Origin: Fonsecaea monophora
Taxonomy: Eukaryota; Ascomycota; Eurotiomycetes; Chaetothyriales; Herpotrichiellaceae
Length of the DNA stretch: 26,730 nt
Direction: 5' to 3'
NCBI RefSeq assembly: GCF_001642475.1
Contig: NW_019174127.1
Span: 1 to 26,730, forward strand
Shown here: one piece after another, positions 1-8,884 of the stretch
Layout of the letters: each line of letters starts with the position of its first letter
How positions within the stretch are numbered: position 1 is the first letter of the stretch
Made by a program: the position numbers and the translations under genes
The notes under the pieces: model-generated
What the model saw: only the letters and a program-made list of their open reading frames with translations
Told to the model about the DNA's origin: nothing
Database searches by the model: none

Positions 1-283
1 GGTTGTGGATCAAGTGTTGGGCGTCCATTGAGTCTTGAAGGGAGTGCTATGGTGGCATGGTGGCATGGAATCGAATTGTGGTTTCACCCCCTTGACTTAA
101 TCTCGAGCATGCCCTGCGCCACACATTGTCATACATATTCGTTCGATAACTCATTACTGATCCTAGAAGCATGGACCCAACTGGCTCAAGTCGAGATTAC
201 AACCGCCCTTCCTACCACATACGCGTCTTCCTTTCCTTTTCTCTCCGTTGTCCTTTCTCAAAACCTGTAAAAATTGTTTTCTA

Positions 284-1264
284 TCACGCCAGGTCTATGT
301 ACTCGGAACTACCACTGGGAGGATACGTGACTGTTGTTCCGGACAGCCAGTCTTGCAGGTTTTGATTCTGACCCTGGATCTGGTTCTGGCTCTGGCTCGG
401 TGCTGGGAAGTCCATGCTATCACCTTGGATATAGTGTGATGGACACAGAGTGTACTCGTAGATTGAGTCGTTAACTCGTAGGCTGGTGATCCCATCGCCC
501 TCGTCGCCGAGGCAGACCGAGTGATCTGGCGTCAGTAGGAGATGATGTTGCCGGTGCTGGTGCTGATGCTGATTTTGCTGTTGATGCTGATGCTGCTGAC
601 TCTCCGACTGCCGCCTCCGCAGCACATTGACTTCCATGCTGAGATCGGCAGCCACTTCTCTCAACAGACTCAACCTCCTGTCCTGCGAGTAATAAGACTG
701 CCACAGGTCGCGGTGGCGCAGGTGCAGATCGACAATCCGGCTCTGCAGGTTGTGGATATAGTCCTCTCGGCGGTGCCGGTAGGCTTGTTGGGACTCTCTG
801 TTCTGGGCTCGACGACGCTGTGGATTTTTTTTTGGGCATTAGATTTCGTTTTTTTTTTGAGCTCCTGTACATGGGTGTGTAGTTTGGGGAGAGTGGAATA
901 TGGGGGATTCCTTACTGATTGGGTTTCTTCATCGACCTCGTTCATGCGCGCTTTTCGTCTCCGTGGCTTCGACGATCTGGCGTTGGTCGTCGCCGGACTG
1001 GTCACGTAGGATCCACTGCTCTCCGTCTCATATGGCGTTGTGCCTGCTGTGGTTCCTGCTCCAGAAACATATGGCGTCGACGTCGCTGCTGTGAGGTCAT
1101 AGATGCCAAAGTCCATGTGGCTATCTCCAAGATCCAGCTCGGCCTCCTCGTCCACAATCTGTTATCAGCGAGGTCAGCGTCGCAGAGAGTTTGTCGGAGG
1201 TGAAACGTACGAGTGACGATGAGCATGGTGCTGTTTCTGCGGGTGATTCACCATCAAAAAGCAT
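284..1264 (-). CDS. bZIP transcription factor (bZIP-1), three exons
   Basis: Nuclear DNA-binding regulator of the fungal AP-1-like bZIP class; targets unknown. Exons read 1264-1211, 1158-871 and 817-284, giving 291 residues. Both introns (52 and 53 nt) are phase 0 with GTACGT and GTACAG donors; the second has a CTAAT branch 18 nt before its CAG acceptor. The start at 1264 is the ATG in frame with exon 2 once intron 1 is removed. The basic region is at residues 115-131 (RRRAQNRESQQAYRHRR), and the zipper has Leu at 138, 145, 152, Gln at 159, then Leu at 166, 173 and 180. A His/Gln-rich low-complexity run follows (about 188-206), then an acidic tail. A basic patch (KPRRRKAR) in exon 2 may be a nuclear signal. 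Frame, motif and splice sites agree, so the bZIP call is firm; the exon 1 choice is less certain. Confidence 0.86.
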
Positions 1265-2949
1265 TGCCTTTGTATATTATCTCGTCCTTTTCATTTGTTT
1301 TCTTCGAAGTGAAATCGCGTCAATATGGGAGACCAAGCTTTTTTTCTCTTCTCTTGGGAGAGAGAGGAAAAGGGGAGAAAAATGTTCCCAGCGGAGAAGA
1401 CGCAAGAAAATGCGGTGCCTTGATCGCTGTTTATACCACCTGCCCATCGAAGACGCCGTATGCGGCCACTAGGGAAACCTCCCATCTTCCCGCCCCAGTC
1501 CCGATCGGGATGGTGCGAATGCCTAAATGAGCCTAGATCAAAGCCCCCAGCTGCAAGGCTGCGGCATACGCCAGACGATTAGTCCCTGTGGTATCGTCTA
1601 GCCCCGGTCCAATAAGCAAGGCTGTGGTTGTTGGTGAGAGGGGCGAATTTTGACACGAGAAAACAAGACTGATGATGCGGGACGGCGGCGCTACTTACTT
1701 ACTACATTGCTTCCGTCACCGACGGTTATTACCCTGGGGCCGTGTGTCTCTTTGTGAGATGAGCACATCATTTGAGCAGCGTCGGATATGTGTTACAAAG
1801 CAGACGGGTGGTTGCTCCCGTGTCACCTGCAATGCAATAGCCTCCTCAGCTAGACATGGCTTTCTCATCTTCTGCTGATCACAAGTCCATGTGCTTGACT
1901 ACCGGTGAGTCAGGCTTGTTTTGAGGAGGTTGGCGGTTCACCCAGGATAAGGTACTGCACTTATGTCATCGAGATTCGGACGAAGAGTCGAAATACCACG
2001 AACGAGGTCGTACAAGGCTTGCGCGAACAACGCTCATTGACGGTCTAAGTCCACAACGCTTAGAGTGGGGATATTATGTAAAGAGCATTCGATGTCTGTA
2101 TCACTCACGCGGAACAAGCAGAGTAAGCGAAAATGAATCAGGAGGAAAGAGTGGGAATCATATAGCCGGGATGCTGGTAACAGAGCCTTGTGGAAGGCTG
2201 TCAGTACCAGAGCCTTGGGCCAGGATATCCCTGTATCGTGTTCGACCTCCCAAGGGCGTTGCGATGAGTCGACGATAACCCATGGTCGTATGAGGTATGT
2301 ACTGCAGATCCCATCCAACCAGATATGGTCTTCCAAGCCGATCGGTATCGAGCTGCCCACTGGCAAATTCCCCGCGTATCAGATGTCAGCGACTTCGAAA
2401 TATTCGGTTACCCTTGGAGGAATGTGCTCTGGGTAGAATAACACCGAGTACATAACATTGAATATGGTATGGCGCAGAGTGCGGGCGCAGGCTGGGATCC
2501 AATGGCGTCGCTCTGAACTTGGCTGACCGGGCCGCGGATTCGGCGTGGATCCCCTGCGAAGCTCTGGACCTCGGTAACTTTCCCGCCGCTGTTCATCACT
2601 CGCTTCTACGCTTGACGATTAATATTCCCGCCTGCGGTCATCTTGGACGATTGTTTTTCTCATTTCCTCTGTTATAGAGAACTCTACGACGCTGTCACCA
2701 CCTCCTGCGCGATTGTATATACCATTGTTCTAATCGCGAACTCTCTTGTCGCTGAGCCAATCCATCCCGCCGTCCTTCCGCTTTCCCGCATAGCGACAGC
2801 CCTCGGCACACGACTGGTGCTTTTGTCCTTTGAACGGCTATTCTCACACCCTCCATCTCGACCAAAGAGCCAAGCGAAAGAAGTTCCCTCCTAAAACATC
2901 GGTCGCAAAGCAGCCCCGCGCACACGCCACCTCACACTATATTTTCGAC
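1265..2949. other. Intergenic region between divergent bZIP-1 and cytochrome b5 genes
   Basis: A 1.7 kb divergent control region. Short ORFs occur on both strands (the longest about 110 codons at 2034-2366, minus), but none has a recognisable motif, codon bias or plausible splice partners. A TATATA element lies at 2716-2721, about 230 nt before the cytochrome b5 start. The 2830-2949 stretch looks like a pyrimidine- and A-rich 5' leader. No RNA gene or repeat was seen. Confidence 0.5.
1277..1294 (-). promoter_or_regulatory. Five-codon upstream ORF before bZIP-1
   Basis: ATG at 1294 opens an ORF reading MKRTR and stopping at 1277, 12 nt before the bZIP-1 start codon. It would be translated first if transcription begins upstream of 1294, which is not known. 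Short uORFs close to the start are a known control device of fungal bZIP genes (GCN4/cpcA type); a role here is inference. Confidence 0.35.
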
Positions 2950-3271
2950 ATGTCCAAAACATTCACCGCCGCCGATGTGGCCAAGCACACGGCCACGGCC
3001 AAAGACGGCATGTACGTTATCATCGACGGGGCAGTGTATGATGTGACAAACTTTGTGGACGAGCACCCCGGAGGAGCAAAGATCTTGAAACGAGTGTGCG
3101 GGAAGGACGCTTCAAAACAATTCTGGAAGGTGAGCGGCGGGATGCGCTTCCCGTGAGACAATTGATTAGCAGTCGAAGCTGACGCAGGCATAGTACCACA
3201 ACGAGTCGGTCCTCAAGAAGTATGGCCCCAAGTTGAAGATCGGTGCGGTCGGCGATAAGGCGAAGCTGTGA
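2950..3271 (+). CDS. Small soluble cytochrome b5-like heme protein, two exons
   Basis: Heme-binding electron-transfer domain standing alone. Exons 2950-3129 and 3194-3271 give 85 residues; the 64 nt phase 0 intron has a GTGAGC donor and a CATAG acceptor. The heme motif HPGG is at residues 39-42 (His39). The second axial ligand is most likely His62 in YHNES, the second codon of exon 2, so the intron separates the two ligands. The length is the bare b5 fold: there is no signal peptide and no C-terminal membrane anchor as found on ER cytochrome b5, which suggests a cytosolic protein. Its redox partner is unknown; free b5 domains can serve desaturases, sterol enzymes or P450s. It sits between two bZIP genes and shares an upstream region with bZIP-1. 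Confidence 0.9.
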
Positions 3272-4466
3272 TGGAGGGAGTGCTGGTGGCTTTAATAACT
3301 GATGTCAAAGATCAAGATTCTTTGTGGAGGGCTGCAAGCCGTCGAGATATGAGCGACTGATTTATCCGAACATTTGCACGTCTGCCCCTCCATGAGCTGT
3401 ACAGGGTGACAAGAGCAACGGCTTCTGTGGTTTGAGGAGTGACAGGATCAAAATGGTCCTCGAGGCTCGCTCGACGAGTTCGAACTCTGGGGTTTCGAGG
3501 TGAGCATGTTCGTCTTATAGATGGTTCATCTCGCATCTACATAGGTAGAAAATCGCATAGAAATCGTGCTGCACCTGGATCTAGTGTTTCTGGGAATACT
3601 GAAGGTGCCGGATGAAATGCTGCTTGTGACTGATGACTCGGCGCGCAACCCAGCCACAGCTCTGTGGTTGTTCATTCCAAGGGGATCTTGTGCACGATTT
3701 TCGACTTGTTGTGCAGTGGCCAACCAGCCAACTTTTGAGGACGAAGTCTTGTATCGTATTTGCTCGGCTCGTCGACCTGCCCGAGAGACCCCTTGGATAT
3801 AAACGGTAGTAGTTGCCGCTTATTACTACGAGACATGAAGCACGAGGCTGCCCAATCGCGGCGGGATGCGGGTAAAGCGAACGAGCAAGGATGCATGCCC
3901 CTGCCTAGTACTGGGTACTGGGCAGAAGTACTTCGTACGATAAGAGAAGGGCCAGGCGACAGACACTATTTATTTCCCAGAAGAGAATATGGTGCCATCC
4001 AACCGTCGACCGCGAGGCGTTCTGGAGAGAGTATTTTCTACCAATTCTTTGCGTTTCGCGCCCCGTCGCATTGCATTGCATTGCAGTGTCGTTTTCCTCG
4101 CTTTCCAATGGGCGTTGACGTCTTCACTTCCTCTCTGGGGGACGTGGCTGCAAGCCATCGTCTGTCCAACTTTCGATAAACGAGCGTGCAGACGAGGTAC
4201 CTCGAGTAATGTCGCTGTCCTGGCTCTGTCCAATTGAGGGGATTTTGTCGTTGTGGTGGTGACGGCGGTGGCGGGCAGCGCGCACTTTGCTTCCCTTCTG
4301 AATGAATGCACATGTTTGAAACGACCTAGTAAATGTGCTAGCCAAGCCTTAGTTTCGACCATTTTCCAAAGGCGGAAACACATGGTTTCCACTTGTGGGC
4401 TCGAGGCCTGGGCGGCACGACGGCTGTGTTGCTTCTACGAGGTATGCGAGTCTGCATTCGGGTTTG

Positions 4467-4508
4467 CCCAGAGCCCAGAACCCAGAGCTGAGAGCCCAGA
4501 GCCTAGAG
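4467..4508. repeat. Six-copy 7 bp minisatellite, unit CCCAGAG
   Basis: Six head-to-tail heptamers: CCCAGAG, CCCAGAA, CCCAGAG, CTGAGAG, CCCAGAG, CCTAGAG. Three units are identical and the others differ by one or two bases. It lies in noncoding DNA 2.5 kb before bZIP-2. Confidence 0.85.
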
Positions 4509-5245
4509 CCCCGGTGCCCGGTGCCGCCCTGCCACCAAAAAGCTGCTAGCATCTGCTGCAGTGCTGGCACATCACACGTCCGTTGGTCCAGTTTCAACCA
4601 TTGTTGATCGCCGAAGCGGGCCAGTGCTACTCGCCCGTGCGTGCATCTTAGGGAGGGGGCTCTTAGGAAATACTCCCAAGGTAAGATGGGGCTTGCTGAC
4701 TGCAGCGAACATCTGTGCGAAATACGAGCACAAGCACAGATACTTTGCGGGGAGAGGATCGGTGCCTTACCTCCCAATATCTCCTACGAGGCTGACTTTT
4801 CTGTCTCTCCCTCCCCATATTGAATCCCGGATATCAAGGTTTCACGTGAAGCTTACAAGGTGTGGGAGATGGTCTATCAAGAAGGGTCTGGGGCAACGAG
4901 TGCACGGTAGCGTTCCAGACAGCATGCGATGCTGCGATGAGGTAATAGCGTCGTTCTGGTCCCCTATACATCGTCCCGTATGTACACTTAGTCGCCGTTT
5001 ACATTGGGGGCTGAACATGAAATCGAGCGGGCAAGATGTCCTGGGTCTCGGGTCCGGGTCCTGGGTGACTGGGTAACTGGGTAATTATGCGGCTTAATTC
5101 AAATTCCAGAAGATGGCTCTTTGGACATCGGCTGCAGCCCCTAAGCATGCATGTTTCGTGCGGCTCCCTAGTGCGTGCGTGTGTGGTTGAGGTCTACTTT
5201 AGCCATTCATTCATCGGGTGCGGAAGACAACAACGAGCCTTGATA

Positions 5246-5260
5246 TACCTACCTCGCTAC
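5246..5260. repeat. First copy of a dispersed 15-mer
   Basis: The sequence tacctacctcgctac is repeated exactly at 6398-6412 in the same orientation. Both copies sit in TACC-rich DNA. Confidence 0.7.
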
Positions 5261-6246
5261 ATACCTTGCGTAAAAAAGTAGTGTCTCGTACTTTTTTTTG
5301 TGTCCCGCACTAATGATCCCGGGAACCATTTCCCTTGCCCCGAAAGCCTCGTGAAATACGAGTTACCTGGGTGCTGGGTAAGGAGGTGGGTGCCACCTGT
5401 TGAGATCTCGTTTGTCGGTTGTTGCTGCACACCCCCTCCCTCCCAAGTCTCCGTGTCCATGCATGGATGCATGGGTATGTGTGTGTGTGTAGCAGGGGGG
5501 TAGCAGGTCCACGGCGATTTCCAGCGTCGCAGAGCCCAAAAAAACAACCCAGAGGTTAGACAACGACCCCATCTCGATGACTTCGAACTCGTACATAACG
5601 ATGATGCCCAGAGAATGATTCAGCAATATTTCTCGCACTTGCGCGGGCGGTTGGGGGGGTGGCACTTTCCCTCTTGGGGCCATACGGAACCCCCTCTCGC
5701 CCCTTATTACGAGTGGACGAGAAAAGGTATTTCTTTCTCAATGACGTCGTGGCTTTCCTATCGCGGATAATCTGCTGTGGAACTTTACTGGAAGTGGTGA
5801 TCAGTCAGCCTCTTGGCCATCCCAATATGCCCGCTCCTCTCGGAGGTAGGTAATAAGTTAGGTAGGTAGGTCGACTTGAAAACTTGGCTTCTCCGGATGT
5901 GTTTGGATGTGAGGCGTGAAGCTACAGAGGTCATGTATGTACATAGATGGGGTTGGATGACACCCTAGTACGCCCACTAGGTACGAGGTACTCACTCATA
6001 GAACCAACTACCTACAAGTACTATACTTACCTAAGCCGACTCGCGTACGAAGTTTGCGTCTTTTTCTGGTAATTGCCTCGAGAAAGCCGAAATTCAACCA
6101 CTAGCTAGGGCTAGCTCGGGGACTACTGGGCGGGCCTTTGATTGGGGACTTTGAGCTGGTGCCAGTCGCGCCGGAGTTGGGATGGGATGTTCTGGAAAAA
6201 AGCTGACTACCTACTTCCTTACACGAAGCGGGCCACCAAGGCTCAA

Positions 6247-6271
6247 GGGGACTGGGGGGGTGGGGGGGGGG
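6247..6271 (+). other. G-run array, possible G-quadruplex
   Basis: Runs of 4, 7 and 10 G separated by ACT and T on the plus strand. The long runs can each supply more than one tetrad strand, so a quadruplex is possible. It lies about 700 nt upstream of bZIP-2; another G7 run is at 5653-5659. Length variation or sequencing error in such a run is also possible. Confidence 0.5.
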
Positions 6272-6397
6272 TTTCCGCACGGGTTACGAGGGTCGTCAAT
6301 AATGCAGAAGAATCCACCGCGAGCGAGGGTTTTTTTTTGTGTTTTCTCGTCCCGCGTATCGTCGTGCGTGCCTTTTTGCCCTGCAGAACATTTTGTC

Positions 6398-6412
6398 TAC
6401 CTACCTCGCTAC
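6398..6412. repeat. Second copy of the dispersed 15-mer
   Basis: Exact direct copy of 5246-5260, about 550 bp before the bZIP-2 start. Confidence 0.7.
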
Positions 6413-6722
6413 CAACTAAACTACGAGTAAAGTACCAACATGCCGCTATAACCTGCAATGTAATACCACCATACCGCATGCGGAAGAGCAAAGCTCCTTT
6501 GTCATTGGTCGCTCGCTAGTGCAGACGGGGCCAAGCCTCCACTAGGACTTTCCTAAAAGGGAATCCCTCGACAGCAAGGCCCCCCTCCTCTTCCCCTTGG
6601 CACCACTCCCCCCTGTGGCCCTTGTTCAGCGCACTTTACTGCTATGCTTGTGCCCTCCCCTGCAGGCTGCAGGGATACCTGGTACAACAAGAGGCTATCG
6701 GGCAAGGTTTGCGAGGTTTGTG

Positions 6723-6784
6723 ATGGCATTATCGAAATGAAGAAGAGACCCTCTCGAGATCCGCAATCGCAAAATCTTATGTAA
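6723..6784 (+). promoter_or_regulatory. Two overlapping upstream ORFs before bZIP-2
   Basis: ATG at 6723 opens MALSK with its stop at 6738-6740. A second ATG at 6737 overlaps that stop (ATGA) and runs to the TAA at 6782-6784, ending in an in-frame ATG-TAA. No further ATG occurs before the bZIP-2 start at 6965. A GTAAAG donor at 6781 and a T-rich TTTCAG acceptor near 6865 could mark a 5' UTR intron, which would alter the end of the second uORF. Use depends on the unmapped transcription start. Confidence 0.35.
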
Positions 6785-6964
6785 AGCCAGGTCTGTTCTC
6801 GACTGGGGACTGGGGACCTGATATCAAGCTTGGGGTTTTTCGATTCTCAATAAGTTTTTTTTCAGTTCTTCAAACATCTTCACTTGCTCGGGTCCAAGGC
6901 CATCAATCCTAGATCCATTCTCACTCCACAGTCAAGCTTCCTACAACTATACACGGGACAAGTC

Positions 6965-7862
6965 ATGGACACCTCACACATTGACAGCCTTCCTAACATC
7001 TCGAAACTCACTCCCTCGGAACTGTTCCTCGTAGACCCCAGCGAGTTTGGCGATCTCGACGTAAGTCTGGGACAGTCTCAGAAAGCAAGATGCCAGTATT
7101 GACAGCCAGTGTCAGCTCCTGGACGAGTTCCACCAGTTCGGCAGTCTGGACGTCCCAGACATTTTCTCCCGCGACGCCGATGGCTCTGTCGCCCTGAATG
7201 GATTGACTATGATTGGTGATGTCGACGCCTCAGCTGTGGAGCAATCCAATACGTCTACATCCACGGATTCGGAGCCACCAGCAGAATCGAGGACGAAGAT
7301 GGTAAGTCAAGTGGTGTTGCCGAATTGCCTCCCAAATAGACCAGCCTTGGTATCTTTGAGGCGGTCTGACAGAAGATTGCGCGATGTTCGGGATAGTCGA
7401 AGCACAATTCTAACAGAAGACGGCATGCAGCGGCGTCGAGCTCAAAACCGAGCGTCTCAGCGTGCTTTCCGCGAACGCAAAGAGAAGCACCTCAGGAATC
7501 TCAAGGCGACTTTGGAGCAGCTCGGCCAGAAACATCGACGGCTGCTGGATTCGTACTCCCAGCAAGCTGAAACCGTGACGAAGTTGAAGAGCCAGATCGC
7601 ACACCTCCGCACTCAGATCGCAGCCTTCTCGACGTTCTCGGAACAAGACATGATGGCATCGATTGCCCGAGTCCCGAGACCCCCGTCCGCCGAGTTTCGG
7701 CAATTCGACGCTTTTCCCTTGTCGCCACCATTGTCTGTCTATGCCGACCACCAGAGCCTCTTCTGCCAGAGTCGAACCATGGACGGCAGCGGCGCGGAGT
7801 CGTTGCCGACCCCGGACTCACTTGAGCTCCCCGAGTTTGAAGATCTGCTGCATCTGCCCTGA
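6965..7862 (+). CDS. bZIP transcription factor (bZIP-2), three exons
   Basis: Nuclear DNA-binding regulator; targets unknown. Exons 6965-7060, 7116-7301 and 7431-7862 give 237 residues. Both introns are phase 0 with GTAAGT donors. Intron 2 has a CTAAC branch 18 nt before GCAG and ends exactly before RRRAQNR, as in bZIP-1. The basic region is at residues 95-111 (RRRAQNRASQRAFRERK); zipper Leu at 118, 125 and 132, Gln at 139, Leu at 146 and 153. The C-terminal half is Pro/Ser-rich and ends in an acidic, leucine-rich segment (LELPEFEDLLHL) that resembles an activation motif. Start 6965 is the first ATG in frame. Intron 2 is 129 nt, in frame and stop-free, so retention would add 43 residues before the basic region. 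The acceptor of intron 1 could also be six bases earlier. Confidence 0.9.
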
Positions 7863-8829
7863 GATTGACATCTGGGTTTCCTGTTTCGCTGTCCTTGCAC
7901 ACTAGGCGTTAGTTGTCCCGGTCCTAGCATCAACTTCTTTCGATGTCGGTTTCTGGCGTCGCGATGGTCAATGGGTGGCAGTAGTTGATATTTGTGAACG
8001 GTCTGTTTGGGACCTCGTCTTTCGCAGTGATGAACGTCCACTTTGCATAGTCTAGTCTTCTGATGGTGCGTCGTCAAATATATTTCCATCACAACCATCC
8101 AACCTCTCTCAAAGTCTTTTCCTTTGAGAATCCTGTCCTCCGCGCCTCAGAAGACGAGGCCAAGACGTTTTCCCACGCTTCTCGAGGAGAAATGAATCCG
8201 AAATACAAGTTTCTCGTAGTCGACCAGGTGACTAAGCCGGTCGCCGTGCTCGAGGTCTCCACAAAATATGCATATCAGCCTGGTGGCTTTTCGTTTTTGC
8301 AAACGCATATTCGTGATTGGACCGACACCACCGCTGTCCCCTTTCCCCTTGAGGCTGCGGTGAGAGATTACAAGGGCCATGGCAAGCAAAAGACATTAGC
8401 CATCCAGGGCAAACAACGCAATGCAATGCCCAGCCACAGCCCCAACCTCAGGCAAGGCGGTCGACAGGAATTCTTGGAGGATGGGAAATTGCCACACGGA
8501 CGAAAAAAGACTCACCCCCAGGAACGACCCCAGGAGGCGTGGCTCACAACCCACGCCCCTATTAGGGCCATTTGCCGGAAACTGAAAGCTTCGGTCGGCC
8601 AGAAGATGTCGCCGCTTCAAACAATCCCCTCTGCACAGTGTCCCGTTGTTTCCGCCAAGTCGCCTCGTACGAAGGAGCTCAACAGCAGCATTGTGCATTC
8701 TGACTGCAGATCAATCAGTGGTGGCTTTTGCTTTTCCTTTGTATCTTTTCCTTTTGCCATGACGAGGATGTGTGACTGTTTGTTCGACTTCATTTCGCTT
8801 CATATCTTTGCTGCCGTCCAAGTCATGTC
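7863..8829. other. Intergenic region between bZIP-2 and the DUF3468-type gene
   Basis: Contains the bZIP-2 3' end and the leader of the next gene. An open frame at 8063-8884 (273 codons, plus) is long, but it has no recognisable domain, has drifting composition and overlaps the next gene's start in another frame. I treat it as chance. No RNA gene was seen. Confidence 0.5.
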
Positions 8830-8884
8830 ATGTCTTCCGATCCTGGTCCGGGTCCGGGATTTCAGGGCGATTTCTCCTTCGTAA
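8825..8884 (+). promoter_or_regulatory. Upstream ORF overlapping the DUF3468-type start codon
   Basis: ATG at 8825 lies five bases before the main ATG at 8830 in another frame, within gtcATGtcATGtc. It encodes 19 residues and stops at 8882-8884, inside the main gene. A ribosome starting at the first ATG would miss the main frame, so expression would need leaky scanning or a transcript starting between them. Both ATGs have G at -3. Confidence 0.45.

Larger units (their letters stand above)
3272..6964. other. Long gene-free region upstream of bZIP-2
   Basis: About 3.7 kb without a supportable gene. ORFs on both strands stay under 175 codons, overlap one another and show no family motifs. It contains a CCCAGAG heptamer array (4467-4508), a CATTG run near 4070, GGGTAACT-like tandem copies near 5060-5085, a GT run near 5478, GTAG/TACC-rich stretches around 5845-6030, two copies of a 15-mer, G-runs (5653-5659, 6247-6271) and uORFs near 6723-6784. 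It most likely combines the cytochrome b5 3' end with an extended control region for bZIP-2. An unannotated noncoding transcript cannot be ruled out from sequence alone. Confidence 0.5.

Noticed and set aside
2034..2366. 110-codon minus-strand frame between bZIP-1 and cytochrome b5
   Set aside because: I checked it for heterokaryon-incompatibility or transposon motifs and found none; it has no splice partners.
8063..8884. 273-codon plus-strand open frame upstream of the DUF3468-type gene
   Set aside because: No recognisable domain, drifting composition, no homologous look, and it runs out of frame into the next gene. Long chance frames are expected in DNA of this base composition.
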